Positions 41,886-52,380 are shown, numbered from the stretch's first letter. The stretch is DNA of 64,000 nucleotides from Phascolarctos cinereus (GCF_002099425.1 NW_018344125.1:5079001-5143000); one strand, 5' to 3'. Notes: generated by a model from the letters alone, not told the origin. Made by a program: numbers and translations.

Positions 41886-42074
41886 AAGAGTACCAGTATG
41901 CTTGAGGACAGGACATAGTAAAAATGTACGGAGTCTGGTTGAAAAGACAGAACATTACAATCCATTTAAAATAAATGGTTCAAGGCAATGTGGCATCTTG
42001 TTTTTCTTGAAGTTACATGCTGCCCTCCCCCCAAAAAAAACAAAGAAAAAAACCAAAGAATTTTTTTAAAGTTG

Positions 42075-42275
42075 TTACATGGACTGATGTGAAAATATGT
42101 TTAATAGGAATGTATATGTAGAGCCTATATCAGATGGCACGCTGTCTTGGGGAGGGAGGCGGGAGGGGGGGGAATTTAAAACTCAAACTTATGGAAGTGA
42201 TTGTTGATAAATCAAAATAAATTAAGCTTTAAAAAAAGCTTATGGAAGTGAATATTGAAAATTAAAAATAAATTA
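42075..42275 (+). mobile_element. L1 3' end fragment
   Basis: TGTGAAAATATGTTTAATAG, TATCAGATGGCACGCTGTCT, TTGTTGATAAATCAAAATAA then A-rich end, in sense orientation. Confidence 0.85.
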
Positions 42276-42279
42276 ATTT

Positions 42280-43060
42280 TTTTAAAAAATCTTAAATTAT
42301 GTACATTAAAAGATCCTTAATCTTCCTTAAGAAAAAAAAAGTTCTCGTGGTTAAACCAGTTTAATTTCAGATATAGCCATGACTGGTTTCTCTATTATAC
42401 CAACCAATATAAGTTAACATCAGATCTCTGTGGGTGCTATTTAGCCAGAGCTCAGGGGAGCCTCTAAAACTGAGCTTAAATTCCTCCTCCCCCCATTTTG
42501 GGTAGATAATCCTATTTTGTTTCTATTGAAATCCACAAAAATAAAAGCTCTGCAGGCATCTCTGACAAGGTAAAACTTTTTGTTCAGGTATAATTGGCCA
42601 CTATGAGAGTTGTATTGGAAGGTCAAGTTTGTTAGAATTATTCTTATTTCATTTGGCAAGCATGTATTTTGCATTTTCATATCATTTAGAGTCAATTCTG
42701 CTAGAGCCTCACCTATAAATCTGCCCTAGAGTTCTGTGTTATAGGACTGCCTTTCCTGTGTAAGTAATTAAAACCCCCTTGGATGGGATCCAATCTTAAA
42801 CCAACTTTCATTTTGTAGTGAGTAATGACTGTACCCAGTACTATTATAGTGATTTGAACAAAGACCCTGGCCTTAACGGTGATGATTTTTCAGTCTTTTT
42901 TGAACTGATACTTTTTAAAAAATTAATTGATCCTTCATATTTTTGCATCAGCTTCATTTCAGATATATCCCAGCTCCTCCCCTACTCACAGAGTCGTTCT
43001 TTGTGACAAAGAATAAAAAAGAAAGTTGGGGTGGGACATGAACATGAAGCATGCTTGTGG
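42280..43060. other. No recognised feature
   Basis: AT-rich. Short frames only. No repeat or gene recognised. Confidence 0.45.
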
Positions 43061-43063
43061 TTT

Positions 43064-43212
43064 TTTAAATTAAATTAAATTTAATTTTTTGGAGGCAATT
43101 AGGGTTAAGTGACTTGCCCAGGGTCACACGGCTAGTACATATCTGAGGTCAAGTTTGAACTCAGGTCCTCCTGACTCTAGGGTGGCTGCTCTATCCACTG
43201 CGCCACTGCCCC
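43064..43212 (-). mobile_element. W-type SINE
   Basis: GGAGGCAATTAGGGTTAAGT to CTATCCACTGCGCCACTGCC. Flanks TGCTTGTGGTTTTT / TGCTTGTAGTTTTT are an imperfect target duplication. Confidence 0.92.
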
Positions 43213-43524
43213 CTGCTTGTAGTTTTTCATAGCATCACATTTTTTTCCCCCAAAGTGTTGGTGAGGTAGAAGATTTTGTGAGTGGTCCCACAAATTTCCT
43301 ATTTCTCACTTGGCTGATAAGTGGGACAAGTGATCTCAGGATGCTAGAGAGGGAGTTTTGAAGGCTTTAATCTAGTTGAGGCTTCTGTGATTATCTGTAT
43401 TGCCTCCATTGGTGTAAATTGCAACCCATCAACACCTTATCCTGTCTGATCCTTCTCCATGTTCTGCCACAGCTCTCCATAGAAGATCTACCCAGCAAGT
43501 TGAAGAGCTGCCTTTTTTTTATAT

Positions 43525-43595
43525 TTTGTGCGTACCAGTGCAGGACCTGGCACATAGTAAGTGCTTCATAAATGGTTTTTTCGTTCATTCATCAT
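43525..43595 (+). mobile_element. L2 terminal fragment
   Basis: GTGCAGGACCTGGCACATAG followed by TAAGTGCTTCATAAATGG. Confidence 0.75.
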
Positions 43596-43739
43596 CTGTC
43601 TCTCTCAAACCATCACCAAACCACCTCTTTTCTCAATCATACCTTTCTTTAGAAGCTATCTTTTGTAAAATATTTTGTGCATAGGTTATCCTTAGAAATA
43701 TGCAGCTACCCATGTATGCATGTCCCTTAAGAATTTCCC

Positions 43740-43907
43740 CGGGGCAGCTAGGTGGCACAGTGGATAGAGCTTCCATCCTTGGAGTCAGGAGGACCTGAGT
43801 TCAAATGTGGCCTCAGACACTTGACGCTTACTAGCTATGTGACCTTAACCCCAATTGCCTCCCCAAAAAGCAAAAAAAAAAAAAAAAGAGAGAGAGAGAG
43901 AGAGAGA
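43740..43907 (+). mobile_element. W-type SINE with (AG)n tail
   Basis: GGGGCAGCTAGGTGGCACAG to CCCCAATTGCCTCCCC, poly-A, then an AG microsatellite. AGAATTTCCCC / AGAATCTCCCC flank it. About 12 bp of the GGGCAAGTCACTT segment are missing. Confidence 0.94.
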
Positions 43908-44159
43908 ATCTCCCCATTGCCTTTCTGGTTAGTTGCAACTTTCCTGGGAAATTCCAGTGATGGAATTCAGCATGTGGTGAAATGCCCCCTTTTCCTTTTT
44001 GACATTGGCTGCCACCAATAATGAGCCATTATCATATGGGATACTATAAAACTGTTAACAGGATTCCCAGACTGTTTCTAAAGGGGCTGGGGGGGGAGGG
44101 TTTGGACACACACCTGAGTCTTCCTCCTAGTTTGCTAGCTACTCATTCTCAATCTCCTT

Positions 44160-45110
44160 CACTTGCTTATTCTCCTTTTCTCACCTCTTATGCATGGGTG
44201 TATGTATCCCAATTGGAGACCCTCTTTTCTATTCGCAGTGACCTCATTGGTTCCCTCTGATTTAACTGTCACTTCTATGCAGACAACACCTAGATATTTA
44301 TATCCAGTCCCAGTCTCTCTCCTGAACTCCATTTCCCCATCACCAACTGCCTCTGGGATATCTTCAACTGGGTGTCCCATTGGCAACTCAACTTGTTTGG
44401 ACAAGTAGTTTGGACAACTCATTCATTTGACTCTTTTTCCTAAATTGCCTATTTCTGTTATTTTTCTGGTCACTCGGTTCAAAACCTCAGAGATAGCTTC
44501 TACTTTTTCCTATGACCCCACACATCTAATCAATTGTCAAGTCTTGTTATTTCAACACAATGTATCTCACATCTGTCCCCTTCTCTTCACTCACATAGCT
44601 ATCACCCTGGTTAAGCCCCTCGTTGCCTTTTACTTGGACTGTTATAAATCTCCTAATTAGTTTTCCAGCTTCCCATCTCCTCTCTCCAGTCAATCTCCAT
44701 ATATGTGTTAAAAAAAATAGCTAGCATGTATATAATGCTTTAAGGTTTGCAAAGTACTTTATAAATATTATCTCATTTGATCTTACAACAACCCTGAGAG
44801 GTTGGTGCTGTTATTATCCCCATTTTGCAGATGAGGAATCTGAGGCTGAGAGGGATTATAACTTGCCCAAGGTCACACAGCTAGTGTCTGCAGTGACATC
44901 TGAACTCATGTTTTCCTGATTCCAGGTTTGGTATTGTTACTCATTGTATCACCTAGCTGCCTCTAAAATTTCTGTTTCTTATGCATAGGCCAGACCATGT
45001 CACTCCCAGGGCTCCCTCTTGGATAAAACACAAACATCTTTTTGGGGTTTCTAAAGCCTTTCACCATCTGATTCCAGCTATGTCTGTTGGTATGGCCCAA
45101 GATTCATTTT
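44160..45110 (+). mobile_element. L2 LINE 3' tract split by an M-type SINE
   Basis: AGACAACACCTAGATATTTA, ACTGGGTGTCCCATTGGCAA, TTCAAAACCTCAGAGATAGC, CATAGCTATCACCCTGGTTA; after the SINE, GACCATGTCACTCCCAGGG and AAAGCCTTTCACCATCTGAT. Confidence 0.8.
44708..44963 (-). mobile_element. M-type SINE inside L2
   Basis: AATAGCTAGCATGTATATAA, ATCTCATTTGATCTTACAAC, CATTTTGCAGATGAGGAATC and TATCACCTAGCTGCCTC: a complete antisense copy. Confidence 0.92.
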
Positions 45111-45225
45111 TTGGGCTGTATCAGCATTAAACTCATAATGAACTTGCAGTCCATGAAGAACTGCTGCCCCCTCCCATCCTTTTTCAGACAAATTTTTGTC
45201 TAACTGTGCTTCCACTCTCCTGTAC

Positions 45226-45625
45226 TTGATCTTTTTTTTTTATTAAACAATTTATTTGTTATTTTTTTAGTTTTCACTCTTCGCTTCCATAAGATTTTGA
45301 GTTTCAGATTTTTTCCCCCTCCTTCTTTCCCCCCCCTCCCCAAGACGGTGTGCAATCTGATATAGGCTCTACTTATATGTTCATATTAAGCATATTTTCC
45401 CATTAGTCATGATGTAAAGAAGAATTAGAACCAATGGGAGGAACCATGAGAAAGAAGAAACAAAACCAAGCAACAGCAAAAAAAGGAGAGCAAATAGTAT
45501 GCTTCCATCTGCATTCAGACTCCATAGTTCTTTCTCTGGATATAGATAGCTTTTTCCATCATGAGTCTTTTGGAGTTCTCTTAGATCCTTGCATTACTGA
45601 GAAGAGTTAAGTCTATCATACTTGG
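45226..45625 (-). mobile_element. L1 3' end inside CR1/L3
   Basis: Antisense L1 3' UTR and ORF2 end. Flanks CTTGATCTTTTTT / CTTGGTCTTTTTT suggest the target duplication. Confidence 0.9.
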
Positions 45626-46013
45626 TCTTTTTTAACCCTTATAAAATTTTACACTTATCTCAGATACATTTAATTTGCAATCAACAAGCATTTCTTGAAC
45701 ATTTGCAACGTGGGAGGAGCTGTATTAGACACGAGGATCTTCTTAGGTTCAGTGTCCATCCCTGGGATACTCTACTGGAAACTTCTTTCCAAGTGGACAT
45801 TGAACCATTAATTACTCTTGAATCCAGCCATTTAACCGATTCTGAATCCAGTTAATTGTATTCTCTAGGCCACATCTTTGCATTTTCCCACAAGAATAGT
45901 TTGATTTACTTTATCTAGATTTTAGCAAACCATTTGATAAATATCATTCCCTTGATCTACCGGTTTAGTAACTGTCAAAAAGAAAAAACTTATCTGGTCT
46001 GGCATGACCTGTT

Positions 46014-46170
46014 CTTTTTTTTTTTTTTTTTTTTGTAGTTGGGGTTAACTGACTTGCCCAGGGTCACACAGCTAGTAGGTGTCTAATGTTTGGTTTGCTG
46101 TCAGATTTGAACTCAGGTCCTCCTGACCTCAGGGGCCGGTGCTCTATCCACTGCGCCACCTAGCTGCCCC
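46014..46170 (-). mobile_element. W-type SINE inside CR1/L3
   Basis: T-run, then GTTGGGGTTAACTGACTTGC to CGCCACCTAGCTGCCCC. The duplication TGGCATGACCTGTT / TGGTATGACCTGTT differs at one base. Confidence 0.95.
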
Positions 46171-46301
46171 TGGTATGACCTGTTGTTAATGAAGCCATGC
46201 TGACTCTTTGTAATGACCACTTCCTTCTCTAGCCACTCCTTGAGTTTATAACATAGGCTGTCTTGGGTCCATGAATGAACTGAGAGCTAGAAACATTTCT
46301 C

Positions 46302-46478
46302 TCTCTCTCTCTCTCTTTCTTTTTTTTTTTTTTTGCTTTTTGGGGAGGCAGTTGGGGTTAAGTGACTTGCCCAGGGTCACACAGCTAGTAAGCATCAAGT
46401 GTCTGAGGCCACATTTGAATTCAGGTCCTCCTGACTCCAAGGATGGAAGCTCTATCCACTGTGCCACCTAGCTGCCCC
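46302..46478 (-). mobile_element. W-type SINE with (CT)n tail
   Basis: A CT microsatellite and T-run precede GAGGCAGTTGGGGTTAAGTG. TAGAAACATTTCTC is repeated exactly on both sides. Confidence 0.96.
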
Positions 46479-46569
46479 TAGAAACATTTCTCAAACAAGA
46501 AGTGGATACTTTAAAGGTCAGGGCTAAAAGTGAGTCTGCTTTGGACAGATTACTAAGACTGTGTGATAT

Positions 46570-46790
46570 TATATTAATAATATTAATGAGAATAACTAAC
46601 ATATCACATTTTAATGACCTTGTAAGGTTAAGTGCTATTATCCCATTTTACAGATAAAGAAACTAAGGCTGAGAAGTTAAGTCATTTGTCTGGGGGTCAC
46701 ACAGCTAGAAAGTATCTTAGGCAGGATCTGAACTCAAGTTTTCATAATTTCAGTTCCAGGGCTCTATCTACAACACAATTTTGCCTCCCT
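46570..46790 (-). mobile_element. M-type SINE
   Basis: AATATTAATGAGAATAACTA, TTATCCCATTTTACAGATAA, AGTTAAGTCATTTGTCTGGG. Confidence 0.78.
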
Positions 46791-46799
46791 ATTCTGTGT

Positions 46800-46885
46800 T
46801 TGCAATAGAACCTCAATTTCCTTATCAGTAAAATGAACGGGTTGGACATCTAAGGTTCCTTCCAGCTCCGAATATGTGATTCTGT
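46800..46885 (+). mobile_element. D-type SINE 3' end
   Basis: AACCTCAATTTCCTTATCAG, GGGTTGGACATCTAAGGTTC and CTTCCAGCTCCGAATATGTG. Confidence 0.72.
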
Positions 46886-46958
46886 ACAGAAAGGCTCCTG
46901 GGAAAGATGATATTCTCAGTTTGAGGCCACAGAGTTCCTAGAAAGATATTCTCATATA

Positions 46959-47250
46959 AGAGAGATAGTATTATAATAATTGGAGATATTACAGATACTT
47001 TCTTGATAACCTTATCAAGCACATTGGTTATCTACTGCCTAAAAAGGCAATGTCCCCCAAAAGAGAGATAGTATTATAATAATTGGAGATATTACAGATA
47101 CTTAATGACCTTATCAAGCACATTGGTTATCTACTGCCTAAAAAGGCAATGTCCCCCAAAAGAGAGATGGTATTATAATAATTGGAGATATTACAGATAC
47201 TTTCTTAATGACCTTATCAAGCACATTGGTTATCTACTGTCTAAAAAGGC
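46959..47250. repeat. Three-copy tandem repeat of about 103 bp
   Basis: The unit starts AGAGAGATAGTATTATAATA and ends CTAAAAAGGCAATGTCCCCC. Starts are at 46959, 47062 and 47161. The second copy is about 4 bp shorter and the third stops early. Divergence between copies is very low. Confidence 0.95.
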
Positions 47251-47262
47251 AGTTGTCTATAC

Positions 47263-47391
47263 CAGGGGCGGGGAACCTGCAGCCTTAGAGCACAGTGGCC
47301 TTCTAGGTCCTTGGGTATGGCCTTTTGACTGAGTCCAAGTTTTACAAAACAAATCCTTTTATGAAGGGGTTCCACAGGTTCCCCACCCCTG
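47263..47391 (+). mobile_element. Small hAT-like MITE (GGGGAACC family)
   Basis: CAGGGGCGGGGAACCTGCAG at the left and ACAGGTTCCCCACCCCTG at the right are inverted repeats. GTCTATAC / GTTTACAC (6 of 8 identical) is the expected 8-bp hAT target site. 129 bp, no coding capacity. Confidence 0.9.
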
Positions 47392-47699
47392 GTTTACACA
47401 GTTTACAAAATGTTAAGTGGAATCTAAGTTGATACCAACTGGAAAATGTTCCAAAAACTTGGAGTATTTTCGTGTTTAATTGAATGCACATGCTTACAAA
47501 ATCAGAATTACTGTCAGCTTTAATGTTACATAATAAAAGAAGACATTTAAGCATTTTATCATCACATAAGTCATTTTAAAGAGAAACAAGCTGTAGAGTG
47601 GAACCCAGGAGTCCTTGAGAGGTAGGTAAGGAAGTGGGCAGCCCCCTAGGGTACACTGGGGAGGTGCGCAGCACACACACAAGATAGGACAGGCGATGT

Positions 47700-48105
47700 T
47701 TAATGTATGGAATTTCTTTCCGGACTGCTCTTTCTAAAGTACAGCTCTGAACATATGACCCTTCTTACTTTACTCTGCTAAAAAAAAAAAATCAGTAGCT
47801 CAAATAAAATCGAAACTTCTTAGGTTGGTATTCAAGGTCCCAACCTCTTATTCCATATTCTTATCCTAATCTCCCATTATTCTCCTTCATTCAAATGGTT
47901 TGGACCACTTGCCATCCCTTCTGCTTGAAATATCCTCCCCATCTAGCTCTTCCTTCCAAGACACAGCTCAAATGCAACCCGTCTCTGTCTTCCCCTCCCT
48001 ACCTAGATTGAAAGCCGGTGAGCAAGGACTATGTCTTATCTTTGTTTGTAGCTACAAAATGCTTTGGGGCACACTGCTTAGTAAATGTTTAATGAGTGAT
48101 GAATT
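47700..48105 (+). mobile_element. L2 LINE 3' end
   Basis: GGTATTCAAGGTCCCAACCT, ACTTGCCATCCCTTCTGCTT, CAAGACACAGCTCAAATGCA, then AGATTGAAAGCCGGTGAGCA and TTAGTAAATGTTTAATGAG. Confidence 0.85.
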
Positions 48106-48109
48106 CAGG

Positions 48110-48515
48110 GAGTGAATTCAGTGAGCTCAATTCCTCCAGTTGAATGTTACATATATTACATATATCATGCTCCTTGCTTTATGAGTTCTCTAAATTTCTT
48201 ATTCCTCCTATTGAGTTGCTGGTCTATAATGGTGCTCCAGTTCAGTAGCCTCTCCAGTGTGCCCTCGTTTTCACCTTATCTAACATTCCCTCTGATAGGC
48301 TCAGGCAGCTGATAGAATGTATGGATGCCATCAAAATGATGGATGCCAACATTGTCTCTCTTTTTGAAAACCTTAATGTTTTTCTGGTGGAGAAAAGAAA
48401 TGAGCTCTTCAGCACAGTATTATGCTCATGCCAATATCATTGAGTGTGTTACTGGATTCTTTTGTGACTTCCTGCTTCTGTGCTTAGCTTCTGCTCCGAG
48501 GAAAACAGTATAGAA
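48110..48515. other. No recognised feature
   Basis: No gene or repeat recognised. Confidence 0.45.
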
Positions 48516-48517
48516 CA

Positions 48518-48582
48518 AGGCTTCTTAAACTTTTCCCACTCGTGATCCTATGGGGTCATAACCCACAGTTTAAGAAGCACTG
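48518..48582. mobile_element. Short hairpin MITE (GCTTCTTAAAC family)
   Basis: AGGCTTCTTAAACTTTTCCC at the left and CACAGTTTAAGAAGCAC at the right are complementary, around CGTGATCCTATGGGGTCATA. Related to 49592-49691. Confidence 0.8.
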
Positions 48583-48757
48583 GATAGAATACCATCCTTG
48601 GGTAATAAGTTAGAGAAATACCCAGATGGGAAAAGTGAGGAATGTTCAAGTGGACTGATAAGAAATATAAACATTTATGCCCGAAGGGGGATTTCTATCA
48701 CCACCACCACCCATACGTAACTTTAGTTTTGACATCTTTTTGTGCTGTATTCCATTA

Positions 48758-49152
48758 CAGTTATCCTTTCCACATTGTGGGCGTTAGGGGCACAGTAAGA
48801 TCTAAGATCTGGAAAATCTGCATAGAATTTTTTGGCCCTCCCTTCATAACAGAGAAGAAGTCTGATTTTTTTCTTTTAGGAGCGGTGTTTACGGTATATA
48901 TGATAAAATATGTTTAAATATATAATAATATAACAAATATATGTTTAAATAAGATAAAATATGTTTATATTATACATATATTTTATACATTTTCTGAGTT
49001 TCTAAACTTTTTCTGTCATCTGCTGGTCTTCATGTGTCATTTGAGGCTTCTGCAAAACTCCCCTAAAATTCCCATTTACAGTAATTTCTTATGCCGACCC
49101 TCAATATCTCAAAAGCGCAGTGGGGAAAGTCATGATATGGAAGAGGTAATTG
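48758..49152 (+). mobile_element. Tigger-like MITE, copy 4
   Basis: TA|CAGTTATCCTTTCCACATTG left, GATATGGAAGAGGTAATTG|TA right. At 395 bp it is longer than the other copies because of an AT-rich stretch near 48900-48980. Confidence 0.92.
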
Positions 49153-49464
49153 TACTCTGTTTTTAAAGAGGGAGAACTTTTAGTAGGTGCTAATTTCCAT
49201 TTAATTCTTCTCTGTAACACCTGTAGTTTCTGATTTTTTCCCCTCATGCCAACAAAAGCTAGTAATTCACTATTTCAGGCAGAGACATCATTCTAGTTAC
49301 CCAGGTTCGCAAACCTTGAAGTCATCCTGTATTCATCACTCTCACATACTCCACATATCTGCTCAGATGTCAAGTCTGGTTGGTTCAACTTCCATAGTTT
49401 CTCTAGAATTAGCCCTTTGTCTTCACTCATACACTGGGGCTTTATGAACTTGAACCTGGACTAG

Positions 49465-49589
49465 ACCTGGCAGTGACTTGCCCAGGGTCACGCAGCTATT
49501 AAGTGTCAAGTGTCTAAGGTCAGATTTGAACTCAAGCCCTCCTGACTCCAAGGCCAGAGCTCTATTCACTGCACCACCTAGCTGTCCCC
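49465..49589 (-). mobile_element. W-type SINE, 3' truncated
   Basis: Starts at AGTGACTTGCCCAGGGTCAC and runs to CACCTAGCTGTCCC. The GGCAATTGGGG tail is absent. Confidence 0.9.
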
Positions 49590-49591
49590 TG

Positions 49592-49691
49592 CAGTGCTTC
49601 TTAAACTGGGTCACGACCCCACATGGGGTTGCGACCCACAGTTTAAGAAGTGCTGAAGGGGTCACAAGTGGAAAAAGTTTAAGAAGCCCTG
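49592..49691. mobile_element. Hairpin MITE (GCTTCTTAAAC family)
   Basis: CAGTGCTTCTTAAACTGGGT pairs with CCCACAGTTTAAGAAGTGCT, and a second AAAAGTTTAAGAAGCCCTG lies at the right. GGGTCACGACCCC / GGGGTTGCGACCC form the inner stem. It lies 2 bp from a W-type SINE head. Confidence 0.85.
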
Positions 49692-50244
49692 GACTTGAGC
49701 AATAGCCTCATTGGCCTTCCTGATTGAATTTCCTCCTTGTCCAATCCATTCTCCATGTAGCTACCAAAGCGATTTTCCTAAAGCAGGTCTGACATTGTCT
49801 CTCCCCTGCTCAGTAATCTCCAGTGGCTCCTGATTACTTTTAGGAGCAACTACTGAGTCTTCTACTGAGCACTGAAAGCCCTCTGTAGCCTGGCTCTGGC
49901 CTGCCTTTCCAGGTTTGCTACATATTACTGCCCTTCTATGATTCATTCTTCAGTGCAGCCAAACTGATCGTCTTGCTGTTCCTCACACATGACCTTCCAT
50001 CTCCAAGGTCCGTATATTTGCACAGGCTGTCCCCAGTGCCTGGAACGCACTCGCTCCTCCATGCATTGCCCCTTAGAATTCCCAGCTGCCTTCAGAGCTC
50101 AGCTCAAGTGCTCTCTCTTAAATGAAACCTTTCCTGATTTCCCTCCTCCCCAACTGCTAGAGGGAAGCCCCTCTTGAAATTACCTTGTGTTCTGTATGAA
50201 CTCAAATTGAAGTGGTCTCTACCCTTAAGGAATTTACTGCATAT

Positions 50245-50248
<4 letters not shown>

Positions 50249-50299
<51 letters not shown>
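50249..50299. repeat. (GT)n microsatellite
   Basis: A perfect GT run of about 50 bp inside L2. Confidence 0.97.
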
Positions 50300-50459
50300 G
50301 TATGTGACCTCCCTCCCTCCCCCAGGCTGTAAGCTCCTTGAGGACAAGGATTGTTATTTTGTAGTTTATTCTCTTCCCCTAGCACAGTCTGGCAACATAG
50401 CAGGCTCTTAATAGGTGCTTGCTGATAAGATACCTGCTGCTGCTTCAAGTCCAGAGAAG

Positions 50460-51100
50460 AGAAGCCTTGGAGGGAACTTGAAATTGTGTTTAAGTATTTG
50501 AATGGCTATCATTTAAAAAAATTTTTTTTAGTTTTTAGGCGGTTGGGGTTAAGTGACTTGCCCAGGGTCACACAGCTAGTAAGTGTCAAGTGTTCACTCT
50601 GAGGCCGGATTTGAACTCAGGTCTGACTCCAGGGTTGGCGCTCTATCCATTGCGCTAACTGCCCCAAATTGAAGCTTTTTGTCAGGAAAAATATCCTAAC
50701 AATTTTGAGCTGTCCAAAAGAAGACTAGGCTGCCCCAATTTAGAGGACATTCCCCCTCATTGGAGAGCTTAAGGAAAGGTTGACCAGACATCTGTAGGCT
50801 ATGCTGTAGTGGGAATTCTTTTGGGAGCAAGGGTCTCTGAGGCCCCTCCCAACTCCTTCAGTGGGATTTCAACTTGTTCTTCCTGGTCTCAAAGAATACA
50901 GCTAGCTGGAATAGGTGTAAATTGCCAAAAGGCAGATTTCAGGTTGGGATATAAGGAAGAACTTAAAAGATTAGCACTCTCCAGAAGTGGGATGGGCTCT
51001 AGTAGAGACAAGTCTTCAAGTATGAATTGGACTAAGTGCCCTCTGAAGCCCTTTACAATGCTGAGATTTTGGTATGTCTATCAGCAAAGTGAGTGTTTGA
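50460..51100 (+). mobile_element. CR1/L3-type LINE 3' end, split by a W-type SINE
   Basis: TTTAAGTATTTGAATGGCTA precedes the SINE. AAATATCCTAACAATTTTGA, GTTGGGATATAAGGAAGAAC and GAATTGGACTAAGTGCCCTC follow. Two overlapping 3' segments may be present. Confidence 0.7.
50510..50665 (-). mobile_element. W-type SINE
   Basis: TTAGGCGGTTGGGGTTAAGT to CATTGCGCTAACTGCCCC. Confidence 0.93.
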
Positions 51101-51164
51101 TCCCAATAGCGTAGGTGCTGTTGAACGTTTTGTTTATGGCTCCCTTTGTGATGACCAGTAGCAG

Positions 51165-51358
51165 CAGGGAAGCAGCTTGGTACTGGGGGAAGAAGCCTGA
51201 CTAGGTTCAGATCCCACTTCTGACATATTACCTGCATGCCTTTGGACCAGTCCCTTCCCTTCTCTGGGCCTCAGTTTCCTCCACCATAAAATGAGGCAAT
51301 TGGATTAGCTGGACTGAGGTCCCTTCCAGCTTGAGATCTCGGGTCCTCTGTGACTTTC
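51165..51358 (+). mobile_element. D-type SINE
   Basis: AGCAGCTTGGTACTGGGGGA, CTGGGCCTCAGTTTCCTCCA, GGACTGAGGTCCCTTCCAGC. Confidence 0.85.
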
Positions 51359-51361
51359 TGA

Positions 51362-51740
51362 AATAGCTCACTGTATCTGAGAGCTAGAAGAGGCCTCCAA
51401 GATCCTTTAGGACCTAACCAAGCATTAGACTCTGTTTGTAGATCTCATAGCAGAAATTCTATTCTCCCAGAGCAGCACCATTGCACTGATAGCTCTCATT
51501 GTTAAAGGGTTTTCCTTACATCAAGACAAAATCTGCCACCTCTTTGTAATATAGACCTGTTTGTTCCTCGTCCTGCCCTTTTGTGCCAAACAGAACGAGC
51601 CTAATCCTTCCTGAACTAAGACTTGAATGCTCCTTCCAGCCATCTTTCTATGAAGATCCTGAATCACCCGAGAAAACAGCACCCAGGCCCCTCTTACAGC
51701 ATCTCTGCCCTTTGCTGTCCGTCATTGCACACAGAAATGG
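51362..51740 (+). mobile_element. CR1/L3-type LINE fragment
   Basis: GGGTTTTCCTTACATCAAGA, GTTCCTCGTCCTGCCCTTTT and GAAAACAGCACCCAGGCCCC match the segment seen at 39550-39850. Confidence 0.7.
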
Positions 51741-51784
51741 AAGGCTCTAGCTTAGCCACCTAGCAAGGCCTAAATTTGGATGCC

Positions 51785-51935
51785 TCTAGATCACATGATT
51801 GGAAATCAGAATCCTAGCCCTACTACTTATTACCTTTCTGACCCCGGGCAAGTTTCAATTTCCTCATCTGTAAAAGGATTGGGTTAGACTCCACTCCATG
51901 ATGTCCGAGGTCTCTACCAGCTCCAGACTTGTTCA
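51785..51935 (+). mobile_element. D-type SINE
   Basis: TGGAAATCAGAATCCTAGCC, CCCGGGCAAGTTTCAATTTC, GTTAGACTCCACTCCATGAT and TCTACCAGCTCCAGAC. Confidence 0.78.
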
Positions 51936-52199
51936 GGACAGCAGTCTCTACCGCTGCAACCAGCTGGCAGGTACAGAGATCACACCTGTAACCTTGGCCC
52001 CATTGACACCATGCGCTAAGCAGCAGAGTTTGTTGGACCAGCAGATAACATATCCCCCAGATTTTGTTATGGTGTCCCTAATAGAAAAAATGTGTAAGGC
52101 TGTTGAGCAGATCACTTATTTTATTATTTCTTACCTAGAGTAATAGTGAAGTTCATTAAAGACTCAGTAATTCTCAGTTACTTTTTGTCCTTGTCAATC

Positions 52200-52380
52200 A
52201 ATACTCACTTTGCAGATGATAAAATGATATGTAAAGATGACGTAGTTGAACCCCCTTGGAGGAAATTGATGTCCAGAAAGTCACTTAAAAAGTGGCAGTC
52301 AGGATTTGGACCAAGGCCCTTCTCAGACATAGAATTGACTTCTCCCTCCCCCTCAGTCCACAGCCATTACACAGGTCTCT
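52200..52380 (-). mobile_element. MIR-like SINE, old
   Basis: ACTTTGCAGATGATAAAATG, AGAAAGTCACTTAAAAAGTG, AGTCAGGATTTGGACCAAGG. Confidence 0.6.

Larger units (their letters stand above)
45115..46265 (+). mobile_element. CR1/L3-type LINE tract with three insertions
   Basis: CTTCCACTCTCCTGTACTTG, then ATAAAATTTTACACTTATCT, then GAAACTTCTTTCCAAGTGGA, GATTTTAGCAAACCATTTGA and GAAGCCATGCTGACTCTTTG. Breaks: L1 at 45226-45625, a Y fragment at 45680-45745 (AACAAGCATTTCTTGAACAT) and a W-type SINE at 46014-46170. Confidence 0.75.
49265..50425 (+). mobile_element. L2 LINE 3' tract, split
   Basis: TTGAAGTCATCCTGTATTCA, TCAGATGTCAAGTCTGGTTG; after the insertions, ATCTCCAGTGGCTCCTGATT, TTGCACAGGCTGTCCCCAGT, TAAGCTCCTTGAGGACAAGG and CAGTCTGGCAACATAGCAGG. 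One of the longest L2 pieces here. It holds a W-type SINE, a hairpin MITE and a TG run. Confidence 0.87.

Noticed and set aside
46959-47250. CRISPR-like array
   Set aside because: Units are contiguous with no unique spacers, there are only three, and the genome is mammalian.
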